A DNA stretch of 64,000 nt from Cryoendolithus antarcticus (Eukaryota > Ascomycota > Dothideomycetes > Cladosporiales > Cladosporiaceae): contig NAJO01000063.1 in the NCBI GenBank assembly GCA_002077065.1, forward strand, positions 1-64,000, in the 5' to 3' direction. Every line of letters begins with the position of its first letter. Within the stretch, counting starts at the first letter, position 1. The notes beneath the pieces are model-generated. The model saw only the letters and a program-made list of their open reading frames with translations. It searched no databases and was not told the DNA's origin. The position numbers were made by a program, and so were the translations under genes. Positions 9,794-20,578 of this stretch are shown here, piece after piece.

Positions 9794-11112
9794 ATGCGCC
9801 ACCCCACCATCCCCCTCCTCTTCACCTCCGCCCTCCTGGCCCTCTTCCCCTCAACCCTCGCCCAAAGCAGCGGCGTCCTCCAATCCCCCAACTCCCCCCT
9901 CCCCTCCTGCGCCTCCTCCTGCGGCATCCTGCAACAAGCAGCCACAGCCTGCGGCGGCCTCACAGCCTCCAGCCAAAACATCTGGGTCTGCTTTTGTCAG
10001 AGCACGTATTTGACTACACTCTACCAGTCGGGAGAGGGAACATGTGCTGATACCTGCGCCACGGCTGCGCAGAGGGATACACTCAGGGTGTGGTATAAGG
10101 GGGAGTGCGGGACGGATAAGGGATTCAGTGAGCATGCTGGCCAGGGTCAGGGAGGAGGAAGTGGGCAGGGGACGACGACGGTGGTGATGACGAGTACGAG
10201 TACTAGTGCAGGGGGGGCTGCGGCGACGAGTGGGACGGGAGGGACGAGTGGGGGAAGTGTCACTAGTGGGATTAGTCAGGGGCAGAGTGGGGGATGGTTT
10301 AAGCTGCATTGGGTGAGTCCGTTGTCGTTCTCTTCATCTTCTTCGCTGTCATGGACGTGCTTGCTTGTCGAAGTCGAGTTGCCTGGGGGGTTGCGCCTGT
10401 GCGCGCTGCATTTCATTCGCCCTCTTTTCCATGCATCCCCTCTTCGCTTTATTCCAGTACAGCTTGTCGCTTTCTCCTCATGACACTCCTCCCCGTGCCC
10501 TCTCTACTCCCCTCGCTCCTTTCCCCAACCATCCTTTACAACATTAGGCCAATACTGACGCAAAGACAACAACAGAAATGGATCCTGATGCTCATCCTCC
10601 TCTTCGTCCTCCTCCTCCTCATAGCTCTAATCGCAGTCTGGTGGAAGCGCCGCCACGACCGCAAACAAGACCTCGTTACTTCGAGTTTCAACCCTGGCAT
10701 TACGTCTCGCTCAGTCCCGAGACCTGCGCAGGGTCCCGAAATGGGCGAAGCACAGCATCATGCGTCTGGATCCATGCTTGGTTTTGATGGTACTAGCGCA
10801 GCAGGAGGGACAGGCGGAGGTACATTGGGTGGCGCAGCTGCGGGTGCAGTGGGAGGGAGTGGAAGACACACACCGACGAGGACTAGAGATGCGTACATGC
10901 CGTATGGGTATGGGTATGCGAGGTCAGAGTCCAGACCTGCGAGTCAGAGCTATGTGGATCAGTCTGACACGATCCAATCTGTTGCGGAGTCTGGGCGGGG
11001 TGGGGAAGCTGGGAGAGGTGCAGGGGAGGGTGCGTATGCTGGGGAGGTTGTTGAGGGGAGTGCGAAGAAGGGGAAGGGGAGGGTGTTGGTCAGGGAACGG
11101 GACGCGCGATGA
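9794..11112 (+). CDS. Cysteine-rich single-pass membrane protein (CFEM-like ectodomain)
   Basis: Exons 9794-10312 and 10576-11112 encode 351 residues. The start follows CCCACC. Residues 1-23 are a signal peptide. Residues 39-105 carry eight cysteines (39, 43, 53, 66, 68, 84, 88, 105) in a CFEM-like arrangement. Residues about 110-170 are a Gly/Ser/Thr-rich linker typical of O-glycosylated stalks. The second exon opens with a strong membrane segment (about 175-196) followed by WKRRHDRK and a basic, Gly-rich cytoplasmic tail with YGYGYARSE. The intron is 263 nt, far longer than others here, with a GTGAGT donor and a CTGAC branch before AACAG. The layout suggests a cell-surface sensor or wall-linked receptor, which is inference. 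CFEM membership needs a profile search. Confidence 0.78.
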
Positions 11113-11892
11113 AAAGCTACGAAACACTGGGTTATTGAATGAGCTACGCTTGCTCGCTTGAGTCAAGAACGAGGAATGTGAGTCTATGCGTGCTATTCTA
11201 CTGCTCCTCTTCAGCCTACTGCGTCCACTATGCTCTTCCACTTCTCGCAGAGGCACTCGTGCACTGTAGAGCGTACATGGCAAAGCGCATTAATAGCGCG
11301 AGTCGATCGGCTTGCGGCTTTACCAAGCAATAATCGACCGACCTTTCCTCCTCGGGGGAAGGGTCCGGGCATGCCGCCCAGTAGAGGCGTGCTCATACAC
11401 TACGCTATAGCTGAGCATGGATCTTGCTAAAGCCCTAGTCGAGAGGAGAGTGTCGGGTGTGTCGTGTGTCGTGCTTATCGATCGCGAGACTCGCTACGTC
11501 GGATCTGGCGAGTATAGCCGTGTGGTGTTCCCTGGTGAAGGCCGATGGGTGTCGTTGCACTCTGCGTCGAGTTGACTTTGCCGCGAGACTGCTTGGAGAT
11601 GGGACATGAGGGTATGTAGAATAATGCGGCGCAGACGCGACCATGACGGTGGTTCCATGATTCGATTTGTTTGAGAGATGGTGTATCAAAGGAGGTGACT
11701 TTGGTCCTCTTAATGCATCAGGCTGCAGATGATGCAGGAGTAGAGAAGATGAAGGCTCAAGAAGAGAACCGCGCCATACCCGGCGTTCCTCTCTTCAGCG
11801 CAGTCGATGAGTCGAGTCGAGGACAGCCGCTCAGTGATTCGGCTTCCAGAGGCGCGAGAGAACGAGGATCAGGTGTTCGTGCAGTAGTGCTC
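11113..11892. other. Intergenic stretch, no gene seen
   Basis: The sequence lies between convergent genes. Only short unsupported frames are present on either strand. Confidence 0.45.
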
Positions 11893-12917
11893 TCACACGA
11901 AGCCAAAATCGTTCAGACTCGTGTGCTCTCCAAGGTCGCCACTCAGCATCAATCCCTCCCGTTCCGCGTCTCTCCTCTCCTCAGCTTCTTTGACAGCCTC
12001 CTCTGACTCAACAGTCGCAGCGATTCTCTGAATCGCATTCGGGAACGTTCCCTGCCAGTCCAATCGCCTCTCCTCCAGACTCGTCAACATTACGACGTTG
12101 TTGTAGGGTCGCAAGCTAACGCTAAAGTTGAGCTCCGTCCAGCGGCCATCGCAGAGCCACCCTGAGACTGAAGGGCCTTGATCAACACGGACTTCTTCGA
12201 CAAACGCGCTCCAGACGCCGTCGAACTTTAGTCCAGCTGGGTTTGCGACGACGATCGTTGCCGAGTAGTCGTTCGGTATGACTATGGAAGTGGAAGTAAC
12301 AGGCGGTTGCGTAAGGTACAATTTCATCGCACTGCTATGCTTATTGAACGACGACTCGATGCGCATTTCTTTGTTGAAGCGGGCGCGGAAATGACAGGAC
12401 CGCTTAGCAAGCGCGTTACATCGTTGTGGCAGCAGCGGATCCGGCGTATTCACATAAAGCTGCGATTTCCAATCCAACAGCGTATGGTTCAACTGGACGT
12501 TGTTGATCGATGTCGGTTACCGAGGAACTCTATCTGGTACGAACATTGGATCGGCTTCGCTCGCGGCGAATGCGGAAGGGTGTAGATCGTTCTTTCGAAC
12601 GGGTCGAAAGTGTAGTGGAAGCCGTTGTCTGGCAGGGGAGCGAAGAAGAGGTGTCTTTGAACGCTAATTGACGCGTCGCAGGTGTTGTTGAAGAGTTGTG
12701 CGGTAAGACATAGGCTCAGTACGCTGGGGATATCGCAGTGTAGCAGGACGCGTTCGCAGAGCTCGAAGATCTCGAAGACTTGGACGAGCGCTGGGAGTTG
12801 GGCCACTGCACTTTGTGGGGTTCTTTGTTGTTGCTGCGGCGTCAGAGTGTGATGGCGATGAAGCGCAACGATTGAGGTGTTGTTGGGTTGTTGTGTGAGA
12901 GTGAGATACCGAGACAA
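11893..12917 (-). pseudogene. F-box-like gene of the TQPPVTE family, single frameshift
   Basis: Two abutting frames make one protein of the same family as the gene at 31220-32236. The upstream frame (12917-12489) has a Gln-rich start and an F-box-like helix block, VFEIFELCERVLLHCDIPS. The downstream frame (to 11893) starts INNVQLNHTLLDW in its own frame and contains MKLYLTQPPVTSTSIVI, the family signature, then a long conserved C-terminal region ending in a Glu/Arg-rich helix. The frames are offset at about 12500, consistent with loss of one base after EFLGN. The only candidate intron (GTAACC to CCAG) is about 28 nt and out of frame, so splicing does not explain it. It is either a young pseudogene or an assembly indel. 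Confidence 0.6.
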
Positions 12918-13303
12918 CTTCTCGAAGCCGGCGTCACGCGTCGATTGATGTTAATCGCCTAGATTTCTGCGACTAGAATTCGGATACAAGACGCGCTTAG
13001 ATACACGTTCTGACTCGGAGCTACAAGAATGGGTGAAAGAAGTTGCGCCATGGTCAAGATGTTATTCGTAGCAGTACTTCGCCGTGCCCTCTCCAATCTG
13101 CCCCCGTAGTGTCGTAGGCATCGCTCCTTCCTCGCAAACCTACCGCATTGACGTGAACCTTTCTTGGCTTTCGATCGTCCATGAACATGAATTGAATCGT
13201 AACCCAGAAGCCCAAAGAATGCGAGAGGGAGGACTCTCCACTACGAGCGCAACTATCGAATAATCAAAGACCGCTTCGACACTGTCTCCTACTGTCCTGA
13301 TGG

Positions 13304-13740
13304 ATGTTCCCACAGACGACTCGAAGACATCAGGACCCATGCCTGGGCCGGGCAAGATCAAGCACCACCATACTGACACCTCTCGATCGCTCGATCCGGA
13401 GCACTGCGACTCGACAGTCAACATCAAGCCCTAATGCAATGCTCGGACGCATCAGTCGACTTCGCCTTCGCCTGAAGCGCTCGTCCCTGGGTAAGGTGTT
13501 AGCTGCGTTCCCTCCGTGTACTTTGCTGGAGATCTTCGTCCAGATTTGGGAAGTGTAGAAATGGGAAAAGGTCCTTACCATAGCAGTAAACGCGTCGCCG
13601 GAGATCTTGGAAACGTTCGATTCCATGCCTCTGACCCGCAAGTCTGATACCAACCTGCGGTCGAGTTATCCCGTTACTTCGACTATCCCGACAGATCTAT
13701 CGGTGCGCTTGCTGGAGATTCTAGGCGGGAAGCCAGCATC
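13304..13740 (+). pseudogene. Possible small gene remnant with one in-frame TAG
   Basis: From 13304 the frame is open to a TAG at 13556-13558 and, in the same frame, open again to 13740. The coding-like stretches TLLEIFVQIWEV and DLSVRLLEILGGK flank the stop. The start is unclear and no homologue was recognised. This may be chance. Confidence 0.2.
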
Positions 13741-16578
13741 ATAGTTCGACTCTGCAGTACATGGGAACGGGTTCTAGTCATTTTGGAAGAGACAGATGAC
13801 TCCAGAGCATCCTGAGAAGCGAGTCGGAACTTGCGAGCCATAAGCCAGTGCGCTCGATGGCCTGATGCGTCAGCGTATTCTCGGACAAGGTTCTGCAGTA
13901 TCGGGTCCTGATAGGCACGCGTATGGGAGAGCGCGGTGACGAGGACCCCTTGTTCGTATGGTAGATCGGCAGTGTGAAAAGATAACGACAGTGGATATTA
14001 TGGCTCGCCAGGTTATTGCTCTCGATGCAAGTGAGTACAAGTTTGGCGCCATGTAGAGGCGCAAGAGGCGTGGGAGCAACGGTAGTAGGACACCGGGACG
14101 AGTGAATGGTTGACATAGCTGTATTGATGTTGTCAAGTGTGTGGCATCCATCATCGCTATAATTGGTTGCGTTAGCCGAAGATTTGGGCGTTGCCTGCCA
14201 CTGCGCACTATCTTCAGTTCCTAGGCGATATCGGGTAACATGTTGATGAGTTCAATGGGTACTTTCTCGTAGTGACAATGCTTCATGTATTGTACGGTGC
14301 GTGGATTGGCGTGAGTTGCGAACCGCTCTCAATGCTGGGTCCTAGAGCTGTTACGTTTAGGAGTAGGATATCTGCGCATCAATAGTCTGCAGTGAGCATC
14401 ATCCCACAGCACGACTAGTTCAATGCAACATCACCGGATCCAATCGTGTTGATAACACATTACAAAATAGTAACCAGCAGCAAGAGCAAAAGCAATACGC
14501 TCCTCCAACGGAGCAAACATACTCTTCCCAGGTTTCCCTGAGCCGAGAGAAGACCCAATCGGGTTTCTTTTCAAACGCACGCCGCCTCGAACCATGAACC
14601 TCACGCTGCCGCCGCCACGATGATGCTGAAAGGGGAAATTGAGAAGGGACTTACGTACCTTAAATCAACAGGCCACCAGCGCTAGCGTCTTACGGTTCGA
14701 CCTGAGGTGAGGGGCATGGTGATTGGTGTGATTATATACTATACGCGGCTACGTGGTGCTCGGCTGCAGTGAAAGAGGGTTGTCACGGTTAACGTTGCGC
14801 GGTTGAGTACCCGAGCCCATTACCTGCACATACTTGTGGACAATCCCCGAACTATCGACTTTGCTAGAGTGCCAACGTCGTCCTTGATAGCATGATAGTT
14901 CAGCCTACACGGGAGGCAAGGCAGTTCATGTTCGCTTGCGGCCACGAGAGTGACCCTGTCGAAACCTCTTTTGACGCGCCGTACACCGCGAAGTACAAAT
15001 ACCTACTTTGAGAATGACGTTCCTCGATTCCACCCTCTCCTGCTACTCAAAGGTCACTGGCAGACATCGTGTAGCAGTCGACTTCACAACGACTGACCAG
15101 GGATCTCTCCCCTTCACCAGCATAATCACCTTCAATCCTAGGCTACCCACCTCCAACACCTCTCATGTTACGCCTATGGATGTTGGCGCGTTACCAAAAG
15201 AGAAAGTCATGATCTTTCTGGAAACTCCTGGTCATGTCACGCGTCGATTGGACATATCAGCCACCGACAGGTATGATGATGGCATTCGATCTTGCCTCAT
15301 CGCGAGAAGATATCACTCGACGTGTCGGCACAAACCATTTGTCAGTATCGCTTGGACGCTGGCAGGGTGGAGCATCTGCGGGTGCGATCGACACAGAGCA
15401 TCGTAGTGTCGCAGTAGCAAAGGTATTTTCTGACGAATATCCAATGAGCGATTTGTCGAGCCTAGGCTTGCTGTTCTGCCGCGCCAATAGCTTATGACTT
15501 CCGCTCTCCTGAGCAAGCAACGATTGCTACCACCCGCAAGCCAAAAAACGAAGATTTACACTACTTGACCATGAAGCCGATGCTCTAGGTCGCGCAAATG
15601 ACGAACAAACGCGGAAGGACATTTCATGGAAGAACTCCAACACTTCCATGGCGTAAGGTCAGCAGCTCGAATGCGTCGTATGCGTTGCAATATCATGGCA
15701 CTCCAGTGACCGAGCGGATCACTCCCACGCGACTCCGACTCGCAAGGCTGCGATCCATGGGTGCCATGCTATTTAACCAAATCTATACGTCCGTTGATCG
15801 TCGAATGGGTTGCAATATTGCCGGCCAAGACTGCACTTATGTAAAGATGATTGCAGTCGATCTCACCTCCACGACCTCGACTGCGTTATGAGAGATACCG
15901 GACATGATCGCAGCAGCGAAGCAAGATGGCCCTTCGCATCTCCACACGATGGAAGCGTCTTCTCCGCCAACAGATCTAGTTTCAACGCTGGACGGCAAGG
16001 TCTGAATGGCTGAAGACGTCTTCAGCGCAACCTTTGCGCAAAATTGGAGTTCTTTTGGCAGCTGCATAAGAGGAACAATGGCCCGCGCACCTCCCATGCT
16101 CACCGTGTTTCACGCTATCTGGCTTTTTCACGCCAGGGGCAGTATAGGTGGAGGGTGGAAGGACCACGAATGGCACTCCTCGCGGCACCGTTATAGTTCT
16201 TAACATTCAGTCTACGGTGCGATTACAAGTCACCCGTGTCATGAAACAAAATGTCAAACAGTCGGCCATGGTACCGCAAATTTAGGTGGATTGCTCTCAG
16301 CGAATCTCGCAGTCTCTGCCGATATCGTTCAACGACAGAGCCATTGTCCATTCTTTGTTTGTACTCGATAAATACGTTGATAACGAGGACAAAGCTCTGT
16401 GGCTAGGACGCCTTTGTACTCCGTGATGACCATTGGAACTCGAGTCCGAACTGAGATCCTGACACATTCACTTGTCGAAGATCGCCGCACCAATTCATCT
16501 CACCTATACACGTGACGCGTTCCACGACACAGCATCTGGCAACTTGGTCTCCTCGGGCAGGACTCTACACACTTCGGA
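13741..16578. other. Long stretch with only weak open frames
   Basis: The plus strand has a frame from 15014 (MTFLDSTLSCYSKVTG) that, around 15230, could pass by frameshift into a second frame ending at 15497. A further frame lies at 15598-15891. None has clear splice signals or a recognised product. The rest of the stretch shows nothing I can support. Confidence 0.3.
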
Positions 16579-17652
16579 ATGTCGAATCACAAACTCACAA
16601 TACCGAGTAGGTTACGCTTCTCCATCCTCTCCGAAGACCTCCCTAACACAACTCTCAAGCGTGAAGTAGCATCGTCGAACGGCATTATGCAATCTGAGCC
16701 AACCGACGACTTCTTCTCGACCTACCCGAACATGCACGTCGGCGCCCCACCTACTCAGCCTTCCCTCGGTCTTCTCCCTTCGACCGACGACGAGTCGTTG
16801 TACATCGCACGCCACAACCTCGATCCGGATCAATGTATCCGCCTCTGGAAGGCGCTGGGCGCGGATGTCCCCTTGACAACGATCCCAGATCCGCACGCGT
16901 TCCTCGCCACCCTGCCCGCTGAACCGCGACTCTTCAACGGCGAGATAGTCCAAGAGCTAGAGGAGATAAGTCGTCAAGCCCTCCAAGTCGACGCCCTCTC
17001 CACCCTCGGCTCCCACGGCATCCTGAACGAACGCGCTTCTCCCATCTGGCTACCTTACGGCACCTATCTCGAAGGCCGTCCACCAATCATCTACGCCCAG
17101 CCCGACCAACCTGACCACGACATCCTCCCTTACACCACCCTCCCCGCCACCTCCACTCCACGAACCCTAAACGAAGCAATCACTCATCTCGCCCTCCTAC
17201 ACTCTGTCCACCTCCCGCCAGAAGTCATAATCCAAGTCTTCGACGGCTTGAATGTAGCTCTCCAGCTCCTCCGCTGGAAAACCCAGCAATTCTCCTACGA
17301 AGGCGTGTTCCACCACCCTGCTACCTCTAGACACGAAGCGCTCGATGAGCACTACGCCGGCTGGGCGCAGAGGAAGCTAGAGCACGTGGGGAGTACGTGT
17401 GCGTTCCTGAAGGAATTTTGGGCATGTGTGCCTAGTCTTGAGCAGTTGGAGGGCGTGGAGTGGGAGGGGATCGGGGAGTTGAGGTGGAGGGTTGGGATGG
17501 CGAAGATGGAGCGGGAGGAAAAAGGGGATGAGTGGTGTGATGTTTGTACCGGGAGGGTGGGGAGTGTGGTGTTGGGAGAGGCGCAGGAGGATGATGAGGA
17601 TGGCGAGAAGAAGGTGGAGGTTGTTGTGAGACTGCCGCCGAAAGTTGGGTAG
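16579..17652 (+). CDS. Hypothetical protein, 357 residues
   Basis: A single-exon frame with a natural amino-acid composition throughout. It starts MSNHKLTIPSRL; a second in-frame Met at codon 37 (MQSEPTDDFF) is an alternative start. The protein has no signal peptide or membrane segment. It is mixed alpha/beta-like, with a mid-section LNEAITHLALLHSVHLPPE and a C-terminal WCDVCTG pair of cysteines followed by an acidic stretch (EDDEDGEKK). I do not recognise the family. Antisense frames over the same bases are shadows. It is probably an orphan or lineage-restricted cytosolic or nuclear protein. Confidence 0.72.
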   Translation: MSNHKLTIPSRLRFSILSEDLPNTTLKREVASSNGIMQSEPTDDFFSTYPNMHVGAPPTQPSLGLLPSTDDESLYIARHNLDPDQCIRLWKALGADVPLTTIPDPHAFLATLPAEPRLFNGEIVQELEEISRQALQVDALSTLGSHGILNERASPIWLPYGTYLEGRPPIIYAQPDQPDHDILPYTTLPATSTPRTLNEAITHLALLHSVHLPPEVIIQVFDGLNVALQLLRWKTQQFSYEGVFHHPATSRHEALDEHYAGWAQRKLEHVGSTCAFLKEFWACVPSLEQLEGVEWEGIGELRWRVGMAKMEREEKGDEWCDVCTGRVGSVVLGEAQEDDEDGEKKVEVVVRLPPKVG

Positions 17653-18311
17653 ACGTATGGCTTGTGAACGAACGGCAGGCTTGCTGTCAACCCGGGATTG
17701 TAGTACTGATTGGATCTTGGAAGATGAGAAGTAATGCATATGGTGCGGTTGAGTGATGGTTCAATCATTTGACTTCCTCATCTCTGTCATTGAATCGCTC
17801 GAATCGTGTGAGCTTTTCAGAATCCTGTTTTTGCCACTGACATCCCGACGCGTCCTGCTCGTGGTGGATCCGGTAATTAGCCTCGCAGGGAGATGGCCTC
17901 GATTGACACGAACCACAGTACTGTGATCTTGTGATCTTCCTGTGTAAATGTGGACTGGCACTTTTGCTTCTAGTAGCTGCCTCGCACCGTAGGCAGCGAA
18001 GGGTGTAGTCCCTACAGCCTCAAGTCTGACGTACAGCAACATCGATGGGCCACTCAAGCTGGCTGTTGCGAACAACGCAAATCCCTCCTTCCCGCGTCGG
18101 TCGGTCGGTCGAAGGAGTCATGTCTGCTCCAGCCTGCTGGCTCAAAACTTTGAGCGGCTGCGTCATTGAGTGAAGTGCGGGGTCGTAATGCTGTGCATCT
18201 GCTCAGCGTGACCTTCCGGTGGCATCCTGATGTGCCAGTGAGCGCTACGCTTGGCAGCATTTCCGAGGCTGAGAGCGTCAGACGAACGTTATCCTTCCAT
18301 CCTTCAACCTT
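17653..18311. other. Intergenic stretch between convergent genes
   Basis: No gene is supported. This is the shared 3' region of the hypothetical gene and slx9. Confidence 0.45.
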
Positions 18312-18953
18312 TCAAGTCCCAGCGAACCCAGCACTCTTCTCCATGCTTCCTCCGATGAACTTCCGCAACGCCTCCCACCTCTCCTGCTGCCCACCGCCAC
18401 CACCACCGCCGTTGCCAGACCCAACACCTTTGCCCTCAAGACTGCTCTCCCCACCAACAAGCCTCGCCATATTCATCCTCATCCTCTCCATCTCCCTCCG
18501 CTCCATCTCCTGCTTCCTCTTCGCAGCCCCAGGCCGGTATTTTAAACTCCTCATCGTCATCTTGCCCACCAGCTGCTCCTTTCCCGGCGCCCTTCTCTGC
18601 CATTTTCGCAACCCTGATGGGATGCTTGCAGGGCCTTCCTCGGTCTCGGAGATGCCTTCCCATTCGTCCTCTCCGCTCCACCGGTCGTGGTCGTGGTCTG
18701 AGGCGATATCGGGGAGGGCATCGGCTAGTGTGGAAAGTGGACCGCCTGCTAATGATTTGGCGGGCCTGCGGCGCTTCTGCTTCGGCTTCTGGACGTTGCC
18801 GCCTTGGACACGCGAGAGGAGGTCGGCGTGCTTGAGTGTGCGCTTGGATTTCTTGTCCGGTTTGAGCTTGGCGTCGGTGGGTGGAGGCGGAGCGGACTTC
18901 ACAGGGCGGGACTTGGCACGTAGGGGTGTACGCTTCTTGGCTATGGGCGCCAT
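18312..18953 (-). CDS. slx9: Ribosome biogenesis protein Slx9-like
   Basis: One exon, 213 residues, basic N-terminus MAPIAKKRTPLRAKSR. Family landmarks in order: KSKRTLKHADLLSRV (about 36-49), a basic KQKRRRPAKS then LSTLADALPDI (about 59-83), an acidic patch with EWEGISETEE (about 97-106), MTMRSLKYRPGAAKRK (about 132-147), a charged helix (EMERREMERMRMNMARLVG), a Gly run, and the terminal ERWEALRKFI. This order matches fungal Slx9, which acts in late maturation and export of the small ribosomal subunit and in pre-rRNA processing in the nucleolus. The upstream ATG is the first in frame. The 378-codon antisense frame over the same region is a codon-bias shadow. Confidence 0.8.
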   Translation of the reverse strand: MAPIAKKRTPLRAKSRPVKSAPPPPTDAKLKPDKKSKRTLKHADLLSRVQGGNVQKPKQKRRRPAKSLAGGPLSTLADALPDIASDHDHDRWSGEDEWEGISETEEGPASIPSGLRKWQRRAPGKEQLVGKMTMRSLKYRPGAAKRKQEMERREMERMRMNMARLVGGESSLEGKGVGSGNGGGGGGGQQERWEALRKFIGGSMEKSAGFAGT

Positions 18954-19548
18954 GTCGCTGTGTGTTGAGGGAGCATGTGCTCACAGCAGTCCTTCCGTAT
19001 GCTGGAGTGTCGTCCACTTTTTGAGTCGGAGTTCGGCGTCAAAGGTCCCGGCTGACTCAGCCAAAGCATATATTCACATCTCATCTCCTCCTCCCTTTCC
19101 TCCTTTCATACCTGACGCCTATTGCGATATTGCATTTTCACGTGCATACCTCGCCTTGTCAGCTCCCACATGCGATGTCTTGTTGAGTGGCCGAGAACGT
19201 GGCGCCTCGACTGACATGATCCTCCAGCCGTCCTGTGACGTAGCCCGTCTCCGCTTCGCCGCGTCTCCCTCGAGTAAACCGGGTTCCTGGCTCTTGACAT
19301 GAGGAAATCGCACAATGAGCGCTGGAGATGGCCCCCGGGGCGTGGGGTAGTAATAATTGACGCTGCGCCATCCTAGTATGTATCTGCATGGTGACGCCAC
19401 ACATGGTGGCTTGAACGAAGGTGGTATACTTTCCTCTCTCTCATTTGCTAAGCTGCGATCCCATCTTCACTCCCATTTCCTTCCGGTTTAGATTCACGAC
19501 ATATCATCAAACCAACCCAAAAGTTACTCTCACATTTACCCGCCCATC
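18954..19548. other. Divergent promoter region of slx9 and the LEA-like gene
   Basis: There is no gene here. The 100 bases before 19549 are C/T- then C/A-rich, a typical fungal leader. Confidence 0.5.
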
Positions 19549-20157
19549 ATGCCGATGAAACCTCTCGACAATGGCATGATCAAGATCGAGCTCATGCCCG
19601 GCAGCGGCTCCGACAACCCAGCAGACGCCGCCAAAGAAGCCGGCGACAAGACAGCGCAGTCCGTGAAAGGCGCGAAAGATCAAGCTGGCAGCAAGGCCAA
19701 GGAGGCTGCGAGCAAGACGTCAGACTCGGCTAAGAGTGCCAGCGACTCAGCCAGCAAGACCACCGGCGACGCGCAGAAGTCCAGCGGAGGCTACGTAGAG
19801 AGTGCCAAGTCCACCGCGCAAGGCTACGCCGACTCTGCACAGAAGACAGCAGGCGACGCCCAGTCCTCCGCCGCCTCGACATTCCAGTCGTCAGCCACCT
19901 CGGGCGACGAGACGGCAAAGAAGTACGCTGACTCGGGCTCCGAGACGGCCAAGGGATACCTGCCGGAAGCGGCACACGGCGCGGTAGATTACGGCGGGAA
20001 CTTTGTGGGACAGACGGCTGGTGCGGTAGGAGGAACTGTGAAGAATGCTGGGGAGACTGTAGGCAATGCAGGGGCGCAGACTGTGGGTGGGCTGGGGAAT
20101 ACGGTGGGAGGGCTTGCTGGTGGACTGGGGAACGCAGTGACAGGGAAGAAGGAGTAG
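19549..20157 (+). CDS. LEA-like (late embryogenesis abundant type) stress protein
   Basis: A single exon encoding 202 residues of low complexity, rich in Ala, Lys, Ser, Gly, Asp and Thr, with no cysteine or tryptophan. From about residue 24 to 140 it carries degenerate 11-residue amphipathic repeats of the kind A-K-(E/D)-x-A-x-(K/D) with motifs such as KDQAGSKAKEAASKTSD and ESAKSTAQGYADSAQKTAGD. It ends in a Gly-rich repeat block (VGGLGNTVGGLAGGLGN) and TGKKE. This is the profile of group 3 LEA proteins, disordered when hydrated and linked to desiccation, freezing or osmotic tolerance. There is no targeting signal. The family call is from composition and repeat pattern, since alignments of such proteins are weak. 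Confidence 0.75.
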   Translation: MPMKPLDNGMIKIELMPGSGSDNPADAAKEAGDKTAQSVKGAKDQAGSKAKEAASKTSDSAKSASDSASKTTGDAQKSSGGYVESAKSTAQGYADSAQKTAGDAQSSAASTFQSSATSGDETAKKYADSGSETAKGYLPEAAHGAVDYGGNFVGQTAGAVGGTVKNAGETVGNAGAQTVGGLGNTVGGLAGGLGNAVTGKKE

Positions 20158-20578
20158 AGCTGTGATGGAGAGTCATGGGATATATATCGACCTGTACGAG
20201 TTAATGGCTGCCATGCTCTATGTCCGATCGTATACCGTACGAACTATGGCTAAACCTAAGCATGGCGTGTCCAAACTAGGCAAGCCGAGGGAGCAAAGCT
20301 TGTCTTGACCAGGACCATCGTTCCCACCAAGTTCAATGACTGCGTCTATCTCACCATCTGCGATGGAGTGTCAATGCATTTATAAGCTTAGCCGGCAAAG
20401 TGCTTCGATGGTGTTGGAATTAGTGAGAGACCGGCCAGTGACCTTGACCTCATGGTCTCTCAGAGGTACTTGCTGCCTGCTTGTGGCATTATCACGTTGA
20501 TCTGGGAGGCGGATGGAGAAATGCGGGTACCAGGAGAGCAGAGATGCATTGCAACATGTCTGCGAGTCCTCGAGCGAT
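20158..20578. other. Intergenic stretch
   Basis: No gene is supported between these convergent genes. Confidence 0.45.

Noticed and set aside
12461..12500. Intron to repair the F-box gene frame near 12500
   Set aside because: The possible donors give introns of 28 or 48 nt in the wrong phase or with poor signals, so a one-base deletion is simpler.
18166..19302. 378-codon plus-strand open frame
   Set aside because: It is antisense to the slx9 coding region and runs into its promoter; the minus frame carries the recognised family motifs.
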